A DNA stretch of 64,000 nucleotides from positions 20,694,062-20,758,061 of the forward strand of contig OU612074.1 of the NCBI GenBank assembly GCA_914767715.1, written 5' to 3'. The position numbers and the translations under genes were made by a program. Below are positions 1 to 11,866 of this stretch, piece after piece (positions within the stretch are counted from its first letter, which is position 1; each line of letters starts with the position of its first letter). Below the pieces are notes generated by a model. The model saw only the letters and a list, made by a program, of their open reading frames with translations, did not search any database and was not told where the DNA came from. The DNA is from Membranipora membranacea (taxonomy: Eukaryota > Bryozoa > Gymnolaemata > Cheilostomatida > Membraniporidae).

Positions 1-516
1 ACATGGGTCTGCTATCATAAATAGCTGAGATGTGGCCAACAACGGTTGCAATACCCCCTTATATCACCTGTATATAACTATCATTGAAACAACACTACTT
101 TTTCAATTTTGCAAGCGCCTCAAAAACTGACTTCTACTGTTCGTATCGATCTGATTTTTTTATGGTGGTTTTGTATTGACTCAATCAATAACCTCATTTT
201 TCACTGCAGACACAAAGCGTGTTTACAAGCTGCGATATAATCATAAGGTTAGCTATCAGCCAATGATATTTCATAAACAAAGCCTCATGGAAAGACATGT
301 GACAGCACGGAAAGACATGCTGACAAGCTGGAAAGACAGCTAAACCTACTACAAGGGGTCCCAGCTATGGGCCATGTAAGGCCAATAACCCTAACACGTA
401 CCCTGTGTTTCATAGGGTGGCAATGGTGGATTGCAATATGGTGTGGGTTGAGAGAACACAACTCCGAGTAGTGAATAGCAGGCTATCTAATTAGTGCCAT
501 CGACCCATTCTTTTTT
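1..516. other. Intergenic, no gene seen
   Basis: AT-rich sequence with no supported exon, splice pair or promoter. I see only short direct repeats of an 'ggaaagaca' motif around 288-345. Confidence 0.5.
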
Positions 517-660
517 GGGGATGGTGAGATGGCGCAATCGGTTAGCGCGCTTGCTATGCACTGCCAGATTAGTGCCACAGGAGTTGTGGGTTCGAGTCCC
601 ACTGGGGGAGCTTTCAATGTTGATTGTTCCAGCCCCCAGCACCCTCGGGTGTATACCTCG
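517..660 (+). repeat. tRNA-derived SINE or tRNA pseudogene
   Basis: The sequence around 533-555 resembles a tRNA D-arm and A box (ATGGCGCAATCGGTTAGCGC). A perfect T-arm, GTGGG-TTCGAGT-CCCAC, follows around 586-602 and supplies the B box. The anticodon and acceptor stems do not fold cleanly and unrelated sequence follows, so a SINE head fits better than a working tRNA. The D-arm resembles tRNA-Ile. A 61-codon minus-strand ORF here is a by-product. Confidence 0.6.
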
Positions 661-897
661 CCCATCATAAACGTGCCACTGGATATACTGCTAATTAACC
701 AATGAGACTATTCTCTCGCTGGCAAACATTGCCCTAGTATAATCTGCTGCGAGAAGCATTGTAGCGTGTAATTATAAGCCGCTTACTATAAAAGGGGCGG
801 AACTTAGACCGCTAAACCAATGAAGAGGGAGTTCATTGACTAAACACACAGTTTTCTCTCGCTAAGCTATAAACAATTGCACATGTGCAGTCCCTCT

Positions 898-954
898 AAC
901 ACATTACAATTTAGGCGTGAACCATATCTCTCTAAATCTAAATTGTAATGTGTT
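898..954. repeat. Perfect 17-bp inverted repeat upstream of a TATA box
   Basis: Arm AACACATTACAATTTAG at 898-914 is exactly the reverse complement of 938-954, with a 23-nt spacer. It lies about 40 bp upstream of the TATA box of the truncated Ly6-like gene. It may be a remnant of a small foldback element or a protein-binding palindrome. Confidence 0.75.
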
Positions 955-995
955 TCTAACACAGCTACCAAAATAAATTCAATTCAACAAGATGG

Positions 996-1003
996 TATAT
1001 AAG
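996..1003 (+). promoter_or_regulatory. TATA box of truncated Ly6-like gene
   Basis: TATATAAG lies 68 bp upstream of the ATG at 1071, a spacing that suits a short 5' leader. Confidence 0.55.
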
Positions 1004-1114
1004 CCAATATATCAGACTTTATGCATCACTTTAGTGTTAGAAGCTATTAAATTTGAATCGACACATCATCATGCAATCTACTACACTACTTATCCTTCTG
1101 GCTGGTAAGTTGTT

Positions 1115-2890
1115 TACACTGCGTTTCATACCCAAGAATTGTCTGACAATTCTGTACAATTCTAGAATTGTCAGAAACTGACCTATATATCATTACCCAA
1201 CCAGCAACCATTATTGTGTAATTAACCCTGCCTGCTAAATAAATTACTTTCATTATTTATATTGTATAGCCATAGTATAAGCCTTTACAGTTCTAGTCAA
1301 TATCATACAATTGGATATGCTGTAATGAATAGATATTGCTGTACAAGGTAGCATCAAAATCTATATTGCGGGAGGCCCAGGTTCAGATCAGAACTTTGCT
1401 ACTAATAAAAATGTACAACATCGCTCCCCAGATGAGCGAGGAATTATTTTGTACCAACTGTCCTATATGCCTAAGTGGAGAGAAGTGATATGTGAATGAG
1501 GCCATATTATCCACAGAACCACTGACTACTGTAAATATGCTGACTGATGCTAAAAAAACTCAAACTTGGTGTCACATCAAGTAGTATGAGTACTGATTAT
1601 TGGCATAGTCTAAACTACGCTCCTTGTGATTATTGAGAGTGAATGGCTTTCAGCTATTTCTATTTGTTGGCCAAAGATGCTCTGAGCATGGAGTTAGCTC
1701 TGAATGTTATGGTATGTGGACTGAGGGAGGCAAAGGTAAATCAACTATCGTATATATTCAACTGGTATATATTCATTACCTGTCTACAAAGGAGCTCTTG
1801 ATGTTATACTATATAATTCTCAGCCATCTCAGTTATACGGTGTACAGGAAGCAATTTTGGCATATTTCTCTCTCACTCTTGGATGGTAGCTCCCTATAGT
1901 AGGTGTTGGCACTAGTACAGATAGTATTAAAATGTTAGACTAATGGCAACACCGTTTAAAGTAATAAATTTTAATCTGTCAGCTTGAGTGCCACAAGCAG
2001 GGAGGCTAGCCAATAACAGGCATAATTACATAATTACCTTGATATACTTGTTGTCAAAATTTTTAATTGTACAATTAAGTATAATTAACACTGTTTGTTA
2101 ATCCTTCATACACATTCCATTGCACTTGTAACAAGTCATCATGGCACACTTGTGGAATCAGAGAGACAGGAGTCATTGTAAGCTGACCTAACTTCCTGTC
2201 TTTTGCTGCTGATAATGAACGCGATGAGTTTTAAATTTCACGAATATTCATTTATATAATGATGGTTGGTTGTTTGGGTGTAAGTGCAATCATGATCATT
2301 CTTTGACGGAAGAGTAAGGGGCGGGAAGTTGTAACATTTTATGCAAAATACTAGATAATTGTCCAAATTCCATTTGTATATTTTTATCAATTTATTTCAC
2401 CAAACTCTGCTTCAAAGCTCATCATTGTACAGAGTTATTATGTCAAGAATGAGATTGCCTCGCAAAAAAACCTTAAATTCTCAGGCACCTTATTCTCTAG
2501 TATTTGCAAAAAGGTTTCATTGATTTTCCGCGCTTCTTGGTCAACTTCAAGAGTTGAGCCAGCATTATATGATAATCTGTGTCTTTACCCACAGGGTTGT
2601 CCATTTTTAAATCTACTGGTACTGTATAAGTTCTGTGAAGGTTGCCTATGAATGCCAGTGTAAACAAAATGAACATTCTGACTGGCTTATCTTGATTATG
2701 ACTTCATGGGTAAATAACTTGGATACCAACAATACATCCAATTATGCTTGGCTAAGATGTTGATGTCAATTGAAAGGTAAACAATTGGCAAATGACACTG
2801 TGAGAATCTTGTTCAAATTCAATAAGCTAATCTCATTGAAAATGATCAGGCAGATTAAACAGTGCATTGTAGCCATTAATTGAATTTTAT
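1115..2890 (+). repeat. Left arm of a large inverted repeat
   Basis: From 'cactgcgtttcatacccaag' near 1118 onward this sequence recurs as its reverse complement ending near 5473. Similarity runs with small indels to about 2890. Matching landmarks include the start near 1118 against the end near 5470, the block around 1633-1900 against 4429-4704, and the block near 2790-2880 against 3505-3600. By eye the arms are roughly 90 percent identical. The whole structure lies inside the intron of the truncated Ly6-like gene. Confidence 0.85.
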
Positions 2891-2998
2891 GGTATATGGG
2901 TAGAGAGAAGCAAGAGTAAATCACTATGGTTTCATGGGTCGATTTTGTGGTTCACTCCAATTTCGAATGGTTAGAATCCAGTGGATTCTAACCATTCC

Positions 2999-3095
2999 CA
3001 TGATGGGAAAAACATGAAAAGAATCTCCCGCATTAAAACCCTTTGAAGGCATTGTGTGCAAGCGCGCTAACCATTCAGCCACGACGCCAATTAGG
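2999..3095 (-). repeat. tRNA-derived SINE fragment in the loop of the inverted repeat
   Basis: The minus strand reads GTGGCTGAATGGTTAGCGCG, a tRNA A-box/D-arm, near 3080, followed by a degenerate B-box-like stretch near 3040. A further self-complementary segment lies at about 2966-2990. It sits in the roughly 600 bp unique spacer (about 2891-3499) between the arms, which otherwise shows no supported gene. Confidence 0.5.
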
Positions 3096-3499
3096 AAATG
3101 GGTTGAATAAACACGGTTTGGATATTCCGTCCAAAAAGTCATTCGTCACAATCAGAATTTGACTTTAATGCCATTTCCATGGGGCGATTACTACTGAAAT
3201 CCTTACATAATCGATCCATGGAACCATAGTGAATCTAACAGGCCTATCATTCAATGTCACAATAGAACTCGTTTGTACAGAATGTCTGGTGGTCACTGTA
3301 AATTCTAAATTTATCAATGCAGCGGATAATAATAATCTGGTAGCTTTGAAAGATTATCTGTTAAAAGGCTGTCCAGGCAATAATTTATCGCTTTCAAATT
3401 TAACAGCTGTAATGGCCCTGCAAGCCCCAAATCTGATTTGTTGAAATGATTGGAATTTCAGGTTGATAGAACCTTTAACATACCAAACTCTTTGATGCA

Positions 3500-5474
3500 T
3501 GCAATTAATGGCTACAGTGTACAGTTTGATCTGTCTGATCAATTTCAATCAGATTAGCTTATTATTGAATTTGAACAAGATTCTCACAGTGTCATCTGCC
3601 AATTGTTTACCTTTCAATTAACATCAAAATCTTAGCCAAGCATAATTGGATGTATTGTTGGTATCCAAGTTATTTACCCATGAAGTCATAATCAAGATAA
3701 GCCAGTAAGAATGTTAATTTTGTTTACACTGGCATTCATAGGCAACCTTCACAGAACTTATACAGTACCAGTAGATTTAAAAATGGACAACCCTGTGGAT
3801 AAACACACAGATTATCATATAATGCTGGCACAACTCTTGAAATTGACCATATCAATGAACCTTTTTTGCAAATACTGGAGAATAAGGGCGCCAGAGAATT
3901 TAAGGTTTTTTGCGAGGCAATCTCATTCTTGGCATAATAACTCTGTACAATGATGAGCTTTGAAGCAGAGTTTGGTGAAATAATTTGATAAAAATATACA
4001 AATGGAATTTGGACAATTATCTAGTATTTTGCATAAAATGTTACAACTTCCCGCCCCCTCCCCCTTCCGTCAAAGAATGATCATGATTGCACTTACACCC
4101 AAACAACCATCATTATATAAATGAATATTCGCGAAATTAAAAATTCATGGCATTCATTATCAGCGGCAAAAGACAGGAAGTTAGGTCAGCTTACAATGAC
4201 TCCTGTCTCTCTGATTCCACAAGTGTGTCATGATGACATGTTACAAGTGCAATGGAATGTGTGTGAAGGATTAACAAACAGTGTTAATTATACTTAATTG
4301 GACAATTAAAAATTTTGACAACCAGGATATCAAGGTAGTTATGTAATTATGCCTGTTATTGGCCAATCTCCCTGCTTGTGGCACTCAAGCTGACAGATTA
4401 AAATTTATTACATTAAACGGTGTTGCCACTAGTCTAGCATTTTAATACTATCTGTACTAGTGCCAACACCTACTAGGGGACTACCATCCAAGAGTGAGAG
4501 AGAACTATGCCAGAATTGCTTCCTGTACACCATATAACTGAGATGGCTGAGAATGATATAGTATAACATCAAGAGCTCCTTTGTAGACAGGTAATGAATA
4601 TATACCAGGCTTACAATAGTTGATTTACCTTTGGCTCCCTCAGCCCACATACCATAACATTCAGAGCTAACAAATAGAAATAGCTGAAAGCCATTCACTC
4701 TCAATAATCACAAGGAGCGTAGTTTAGACTATGCCAATAATCAGCACTCATACTACTTGATGTGACACCAAGTTTGAGTTTTTTTAGCATCAGTCAGCAT
4801 ATTTTCAGTAGTCAGTGGTTCTGTGGATAATATGGCCTCATTCACATATCACATCTCTCAACTTAGACATGTAGGACAGTTGATGCAAAGTAATTCCTCG
4901 CTCATCTGGGGAGCGATGTTGTACATTTTTATTAGTAGCAAAGTTTTCTGATAATTCAGCTAGCATAGTTTAGCTGATGTATTCTATTTATGCAGTTGCT
5001 CCCAATATTAACAGATTGCGCAAAATATAGCGTAGGGTATGGTACAACACAGAAGAGTTGAACATAAGTATTTTGTCGCGCCATCATACTCATTACTAAG
5101 AATTTTCCGTGCTCACGAAAATTGTGAGCCAACAATTCGAATGGAATGCTTTCATTTTCCATCACGATGATACGAAAAGAAAAGATTTGCCCCGTCGGGG
5201 ATTTGTACATGGGCCTCCCGCAATATAGATTTTGATGCTACCTTGCACAGCAATATCTATTCATTACAGCATATCCAATTGTATGATATTGACTAGAACT
5301 GTAAAGGCTTATACTATGGCTATACAATATCAATAATGAAGGTAATTTATTTAGCAGGCAGGGTTAATTACACAATAATGGTTGCTGGTTGGTTAATGAT
5401 ATATAGGTCAGTTTATGACAATTCTAGAATTGTACAGAATTGTCAGACAATTCTTGGGTATGAAACGCAGTGTT
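3500..5474 (-). repeat. Right arm of the large inverted repeat
   Basis: This is the reverse complement of 1115-2890. It is about 200 bp longer than the left arm because it carries an extra segment around 4955-5215 not found at the matching left position (about 1377-1395). Confidence 0.85.
4955..5215 (-). other. Segment unique to the right arm, minus strand open for 84 codons
   Basis: Inside the otherwise symmetric inverted repeat this ~250 bp stretch has no partner. The left arm jumps from the 'gcgggaggccca' junction directly to sequence that resumes on the right side near 4945. The minus strand is open for 84 codons (5210-4956). I do not recognise the product and cannot say whether it is a coding remnant of the element. 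Either the left arm lost it or the right arm gained it. Confidence 0.4.
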
Positions 5475-6390
5475 AATACCCTGTGCTTTTCACAGATATA
5501 TATATATTCTCCTATAAACCAGGTATAATATGTGCATTCATTTTTTATCTTTTATTAATCAAAACCTAAGGAATCCAATAAATTCTTAATACTTGAGTTT
5601 AAACCTAAATAATGGGGGCAGGCAATCAAAAGATATTCATATCTTACAATATCGAAATTTTTAAGTCATGGATTTTTGACATTAGATTACATAGCAGGAT
5701 TTCAAAACAGTCTGCATTTTAGTTCAAAATAATTTGCATGTGTTTGTTTGAGTCGGGTTTGAAACAATTTAAATCAAACACGCTTGGAGCTTCATTGTTT
5801 ACATTGTTAAAAAAATGGCAGGAATTAAGATAGGCAACGTTTCATCATAAGAGTATGATATTTACAAACAAATCAAGCAGAGTCGACTACTATAAAAAAA
5901 TATTATTACTGGAATTATTAAAAGCAATTTCAATAATAATTTTAATTATTTGTGTTATGATAGCATCCGTCTTTACAATATACTAAAACTTGGTATGAAC
6001 ATTTAATTCACAATATTTCATGTAAGATAAGGTAATTTTAAATGGCTGCTGTGACACAAAACCAAAACTTTTTTTCCTTGGCTCAATATAATGAATGGCA
6101 ATGATGAAAACCTGTTCGTCTTGATACATACAAACATTTTCTGAGAGAGCAAACTCAAACAAATTACTAAATTAAACAATTTGATGAAGCATTTTTGAGA
6201 TAAATATCTTATGAAGCATATTTTCAATAAATATTTAGCAACAATACGATGTAAATTTTTTTATTTGTATTATACCAACAAAATGATGGGTTGCATTCAA
6301 CTTAATAATTGAGCAACAAAAATGTTTCTGTTAATTTAAAATAATGATAAATAATTATGTTTATTACTTGACCTGAGATTTATATTGATA
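5475..6390. other. Intronic AT-rich DNA, nothing recognised
   Basis: The rest of the long intron of the truncated Ly6-like gene. It is very AT-rich, has a short TA repeat near 5497-5508, and shows no supported exon. Confidence 0.5.
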
Positions 6391-6923
6391 TTACAGGTTT
6401 GGTTGCCGTTTCACTGGCTCAGGATAATTAAAATGCAATAATAAGGTTGTAAAGTGGATGTTACATGAAATCTGATATTTTTCAATAACAAAGCCTGTGG
6501 ACTTATACTCCTGCCAAATTATCCCCGTCCCGCGGATGTTATAACATCTTTGGCCTTGACATTGAAACGGTCAGCAGACATAAGTAATACAGCTGAATAT
6601 AGTCGTAAGTGCTGTGAGTTATTCACTTTGTGCCATACTGATTAAGGCCTTTCCGCAGTAATCTCCTATATAGTCAGCTGGTACTTGACCGCTGTATATA
6701 TAGAAGTGCTGAATTTCAGTGAACAACCATAAAAAAAACAATAAACGATCCCCAAAGTCTAGTCAATGTTGAAAATTAAATAAATTTACACAACGGTCCC
6801 TAAGCAACACAATGGTAAACAGATTTGTGTATTGGCGATATGAGGGTGAAACGCCGAACATTTTGCTCACTTCTGTATCACAGTTTAGAGAGTTAAGACT
6901 GACAAACACTCTACATTGCAACC

Positions 6924-8920
6924 ATGAACGCACTAACTATCACTTTTGTACTGGCTGGTGGGTTAATAAGTTTTATTATTAGTAGGGACGGAAATCTTTC
7001 TTTTTATCTGTCTTATAATGCAAAAGCTTATGGGGAAAAACTACGAATGCGCTTCACGCATTTTTTAACCGAAAGCCACGCCACTGTATATGATGTTTGA
7101 CAGACAGGGTTCTTGAATCCTATTTTTTATATTAGGATTTTTTTTTTAAATTTCCTTACCTCACAAGGAGTCTGAAATCTTTTCAGGAGTGAAATTTTTT
7201 GTCTCATTAAGTTTACTAACGTGTCATGTATTGAAAAAGCTAAAAAAATTTAATTCTACAAAATTTAATATTTTCGAATTTGTTTAAGGACTGTTGAATC
7301 ACCACCCATCACCCATTGCCCTACAATACCATTAAGATGCATACTTCCGCTAAGATTTTTTTTCAAAATTTTCTCAAAAGTTAATAAAAAGTTGAATAAC
7401 TTTTATAGTGGCTCTCTATCACTCTGAATTAGCAATAAAATACTTGTGTATTTTCTCAGTTTATTCTCTAATTTCTTATGCTATTCGGTACAGCCTCGTC
7501 AATCTAGCAAAATGTTTAAAAACACGAAAAAACCAGTTATTTCCCTGCCCTTTGATATCAGAATAAATGAGCGTACAAACTGAATGTTTTTTAAGAGAAG
7601 GAGAAAGTCGACAAAAATTATTATTCACGGGAATGTGTGCTAAAGCTATCGACTGCAGACAATGTGAGGAGGGGCAACTCTAACTTAGTCACATATTATT
7701 TTTGTATTTTTGGTTTGCTCAGGCAGTTTATGTCCCAAACCAAACCCCAGATTTTTTTAATAGCAAATCCATTTGAACACCAACATCTTTTTTGATAATG
7801 AGTTTAATAGTTAAACATGTATACCAAACAATAATAAACACGTAATACTCCTTCAAATAAGGCTTCAAAATTCTTTCTAAAAACGTTACCAGCCAATTTA
7901 TACCTTTATCAGACTACTGATTTTAAACTAGGAGAGTGATTATTTTATTAAATTAAAATGGCGGTTACGACACAATTGCCAAATTTGATAGCTCTCTTCT
8001 TCAAAAACATCTCCTATTATGACCTCATCTGATAAATTCACTTGCTGCTGTGTTTACAATGAACAAACTGCTTAGCAAACAGCTCATGTTCATCTACGAC
8101 AATGTACATCATATATGTGTTTTCTATGCTTTAATTTTGTGTAAATGTCTCCAAAATCCAGCATAACACTTAACAGTATACAGTAAAATTAAAATTCGGA
8201 TTAGATCACCTCTCTGTTATTAGAGTGTAACTCCATCCATTAATGCTTGTTTCTATTTCATAGGTCTGGTCGCCGTTTCCGTGGCAACCACTTGTTACTC
8301 ATGTACTTTCTGCGAGGATGATTACGCAGGTAGCTCTTCTGATGAGATCGACTGCACTGGATCAGGTTACACTGAGGACGGAGGATGCTCTAAGACTAAG
8401 GGACTGGCAACAATACTAGGAGCCAAAGTGCAGGCAGGTGGGAACATAGACATCATGAAATTTTAGAAACCCTCAATAAATAAATAAATAATAAATAAAT
8501 AATAAACCTCAAACTGGCAAACTACTGCATGTGTAGTGGAGAACACGCACACAATCACATAATTTAAAAAAAAATTATTGAATTCAATTCCTTCTTTTTC
8601 ACACCGCCTCAATTGTCAAGATACATTTGTCGGCTAATGTAAGGAATTATACATATATATATAAATTCATATTCATACTGAGGATTTCAATGTGATATTT
8701 AACATATATTGTGTGTTCAATTGTTTCAGTTGTCAGGACATGTGGCCAGACTTATGACAACAGTATCTGTGAACAGGGCGACAGACTTAAAGTTGGATCT
8801 GGCAGCGTTAAAGCAGAGACATGGTTGTGCTCGTGTGAGGGTGAGAAATGTAATGGCAGCGCACAGATGACAGCCTCCACCTCCCTTCTCCTGGCTGCAG
8901 TAGCCAAGTACCTGTTCTAA
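6924..8920 (+). CDS. Secreted/GPI-anchored Ly6/uPAR-type three-finger protein
   Basis: Three exons: 6924-6957, 8264-8437 and 8730-8920, both introns phase 1. Together they give 399 nt, or 132 residues. An N-terminal signal peptide (MNALTITFVLAGLVAVSVA) leads into CYSCTFC, the typical LU-domain start. Spaced cysteines follow, then CSKTKG and the C-terminal signature CSCEGEKCN. After CN comes a short hydrophobic tail (about residues 114-132, rich in Leu/Ala), which fits a GPI-attachment signal. The layout of one signal-peptide exon and two domain exons is usual for Ly6 genes. Ly6 proteins act at the cell surface as receptor modulators or ligands; no specific partner can be inferred. A truncated relative lies immediately upstream. 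Start choice rests on the signal peptide and on homology of exon 1 to that copy. Confidence 0.88.
6958..8263. other. Intron 1 of the Ly6 gene
   Basis: Runs from donor GTGGGT to acceptor CATAG. It is AT-rich with several poly-T runs, and I see no nested gene. Confidence 0.6.
8473..8508. repeat. AAAT/AAT microsatellite
   Basis: Alternating AAAT and AAT units in intron 2 of the Ly6 gene. Confidence 0.85.
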
Positions 8921-8939
8921 GCACAGTAAACAATAGATC

Positions 8940-9030
8940 CGACAGGCGCATCAATCAACATGTCATGTGTCACATGTCATCAGACATCTGCTGTCTCATG
9001 TCATCAGACACCTGCTGTCACATGTCATGA
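8940..9030. repeat. Short direct repeats in the Ly6 3' UTR
   Basis: The motif ATGTCATCAGACA(C/T)CTGCTGTC occurs twice in a row, and related 'cacatgtcat' pieces flank it on both sides. Confidence 0.6.
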
Positions 9031-9208
9031 TTTATCTGGTGTGTCTCGAAGACCTTTTTTGTGCAGCTTAGATCTGTGACCCTGGGGTTTATCTGTTTAA
9101 TTCACTGCTAAATAATCAAATGACTTTTTTCACTTTTTGTTCAAAGTTCTCTGTAATGATACAGTAATGACTATAATTAATAACTTACTATAACTGTCCT
9201 GTCTATAC

Positions 9209-9214
9209 AATAAA
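9209..9214 (+). promoter_or_regulatory. Polyadenylation signal of the Ly6 gene
   Basis: AATAAA lies 289 bp after the stop codon; no closer canonical signal was seen. Confidence 0.6.
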
Positions 9215-10060
9215 ATGATCTTTCCAACTTTAACATCACAGCTCTCTTTATAAAGGCCAACTAATTGATGAGAAGCATCATAATATATTATCCATGTGGT
9301 TGATCAAAGTATCGAGTTTTGGGTTGATGTATCATGGATGAGATTAACATCAGGCATCAGAATATCTAGATTTGTTTATGATTTGTTGTAAACTCTGGGG
9401 TTTTGACAACTCACCTTCTCACCTTAACTACCAGGTGAACTCAGGTGGATTCCAGCGTGTGGTGCACACGCTACACATATATCAACTCAAATCAAAGTCA
9501 ACTTCCATCAGCTGATAAATCATAGCCCTAGTAACAGGATTTAAGGTCAGGGTCAGACCGAATATTCTTTTTCATAATCACTAAGGTAGACTTGTTTACT
9601 CAGAACTGCAATTTGTCTGATTAATCTGGAAATTCTAGACAGCTAATGTTGAGCTTTGATAATAGTAGCCTTTCGATTCCACCATAGCGCAAAGGAATTA
9701 TCTGAGTTCCAGATCATTATGTACATATCTGGACTGATACAATGTCATGGTGATAATGATCCCTTCATGCAATATTTATCATCACTAAGGGGAATATGGA
9801 TTATCAGTGAACCTCTTTCATCTATTTGACAGATGGTTCTAGTTTATCACCTCTGAAGATATCACATTTTGAGAATAAGAAGTAGTTGCGCGGTTTGCTT
9901 CGCTTGCTGTCTTAGTTTACTTTCATGTCATCCGGCTTGCCACACTAGTTTGCCAGTTACAGACTCAGGTTGGTAGGTTTGTCACTCTTATCTTTGAGAA
10001 TATTATTTGAGTTCATCACATCTGAGGAATGAATACATTGATTGGTGCAGGTAGGTGTGT
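9215..10060. other. Intergenic, nothing recognised
   Basis: No exon, promoter or repeat with good support. Confidence 0.45.
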
Positions 10061-11005
10061 GCTGCTGGTATATGAATAATATACCCTGGCCAAAAAATAC
10101 ATCCTACCAAAACATCCAAGCTCAACAATTGTGCAGCTTACTGGTGTTGAAGAACGAGTAGTTACATCATTGATGTCGTTAGATAATATATTGTCTGCTG
10201 TAGGCTAAATTCCCTTGACTAATCACACAAGTATCAGCTAAGCCAGTTATCCTTACCTTTCGTAATCCAGTTATGATTACACAGGCATCTGGAGTTTTAC
10301 AGATGTGTATACATTGCCGATGACCATGATTTTGTGGAGGGAAGGGGGGTTGATTGTGGAAACTTGCAAGTAGAAGCCTGTCTAAGAGTTTATGTTAATC
10401 CGCTAAAGCCTAGATGATAACAAAAGTTGTGTCCCCTTGCATGTGTACAATAGAATTCCTTTCCACGCTGTAAATATAATACACAATTTATGCTGTTATT
10501 GACAAACAAATCTTCATCATTATAATGATGTATGAAGTATGCTGCTGCAGCACAAATTACATACCTTGGCTAAAAAATACATTCTATCAACACATCCCGC
10601 TCAACATATTAACACCGCTGCAAAAAATATGCAGCTTATAATCTTTATAGACGTAGTGGTTACGCCATTTGATATCGTTAGATATATTGTCTGCTGTAGG
10701 CTAAGTGCCCTCAGACTAATAACACATATCAGCTAAGACTGTTATCCTTACCCTTGCTAATCCAGTTATTTATCTGGAGTTACAGTCATGTTTACATTAC
10801 CGATGTCCATGATTATGAGAAGAGGGGGGAGGTGATCGATCGTGGAAATTTGCAAAGTAAAATAAAATAATAGAATATAAAACAGTAGAAGCCGATCTCA
10901 GGGAGAAGCCTTGATGATAACTAAAGTTGTGTCCTCTTGCATGTCAACAATAGAATTTCGTACCACGCTGTAAATGTTCTACACAATTTGTGCTTCATAT
11001 CAAAC
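10060..11005. repeat. Tandem duplication of ~0.5 kb
   Basis: The segment about 10060-10505 recurs diverged at about 10545-11005, offset 496-501 bp. Shared landmarks include GTCTGCTGTAGGCTAA (10193 and 10689), the 'gttatccttacc' block, a G-rich block, and 'ccacgctgtaaat' near 10464 and 10965. Small indels interrupt any shared frame, so this looks non-coding. Confidence 0.8.
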
Positions 11006-11044
11006 ATAATTCAGTTCAGCAAACACCACATCATCACACCATCA

Positions 11045-11115
11045 CACCACCGAGATACGCTGGGAATTGAACATGAGACCTCTCGATTGAAAACCCATGC
11101 CCTACTCATTGTACC
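11045..11115 (-). repeat. tRNA-derived SINE head
   Basis: The minus strand reads a GTAGGGCATGGGTTTTCAAT block, then GAGAGGTC and the B-box-like GTTCAATTCCC. It closely matches the plus-strand SINE at 42042, so the two belong to one family. Confidence 0.6.
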
Positions 11116-11801
11116 AAGTCCACTCCCTGTTTCTCTATGCTTACATGAAGTCGTCCTTCTTGTATTGATGGGAGAACGTTTTATTTATTTCCTCACACGC
11201 TTGACACTTTACATAGGCTTCCTCTTTGTAATATGGCAATACTACACAACATGAACCCACTATAATGTTATGTATGTTGACTGAGGTTTTATGTGCTTTA
11301 TGGACAACTCTCCATATTATCTTAGTTTTAATTTGAGAGCATTGTTGATGACAACTTCTGAGAAACCTTTGAAAACAAGGATGTTGTCAATATGAGGGAA
11401 TTTTTTCATAGGTAGACCCTGGGTGCTGCGTGACTGTGGCTTCGAATATGTGAATACATGACCCTCGAAGAGAGGGTCGTCACTGAGAGTACAAGCAGCA
11501 CGATATGTCGGTAGTACACAAAGGGATGAAACCCTCCCTTTTCTGTGACGATATGAAATGGGAACTAGATGTCGAGTATTCACCAAATCAATTGTGTATA
11601 ACTTTGGCAAAGGCAAAAGCAAGGGATGAGTCGCCAACATATCGATTAACAGTATAAGCTCAGAAAATGATTCTGGTAAAAAACTAGGGGCAAAGATTCT
11701 GAACATCTATACGCCCCTTATGATTTATAGAATGCAGGTAATTAAACAAAAATATTTGGTAGCTATGATGCAGGTACAGCAACCAATTTTTGCAAGCTAA
11801 G

Positions 11802-11809
11802 TATATAAA
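11802..11809 (+). promoter_or_regulatory. TATA box of lectin copy 1
   Basis: TATATAAA lies 65 bp before the first ATG. The matching site in copy 2 (14844-14851) is TATATTAA, a weaker match. Confidence 0.65.
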
Positions 11810-11866
11810 CCGAGTGTTTGTTCGCTGTCTGACTATAACCCTGACGGAAGATTCTCGGACGGTAAG

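Larger units (their letters stand above)
1071..6431 (+). pseudogene. Truncated Ly6-like gene (signal-peptide minigene)
   Basis: Exon 1 is 1071-1104 (donor G|GTAAGT, phase 1). Exon 2 starts at 6397 after TTACAG and reads to a TAA at 6429-6431. The 22-codon product starts with MQSTTLLILLA and continues GLVAVSLAQDN. It closely parallels the first two exons of the intact Ly6 gene at 6924, where the same GLVAVS opens exon 2 and leads into the cysteine domain. Here the frame stops right after the predicted signal peptide, so no three-finger domain is made. The TATA box, start and splice sites look sound, so a transcript is plausible. The intron is 5.3 kb and holds a large inverted repeat. I infer a broken gene duplicate; a functional micropeptide cannot be excluded. 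Confidence 0.6.

Noticed and set aside
517-660. Functional tRNA gene
   Set aside because: D- and T-arms are good but the acceptor and anticodon stems do not form; SINE or pseudogene fits better. The same reasoning applies at 43530 and 42042.
1633-4704. Matching ORFs in both arms of the inverted repeat (MRVNGFQLFLFV...)
   Set aside because: The two copies differ by frame-changing indels and stops, and the left one starts at a non-ATG codon; no sign of selection on the protein.
10539-11254. Two ORFs within the 0.5 kb tandem duplication
   Set aside because: The frame is not kept between the two copies because of indels, so they are not coding.
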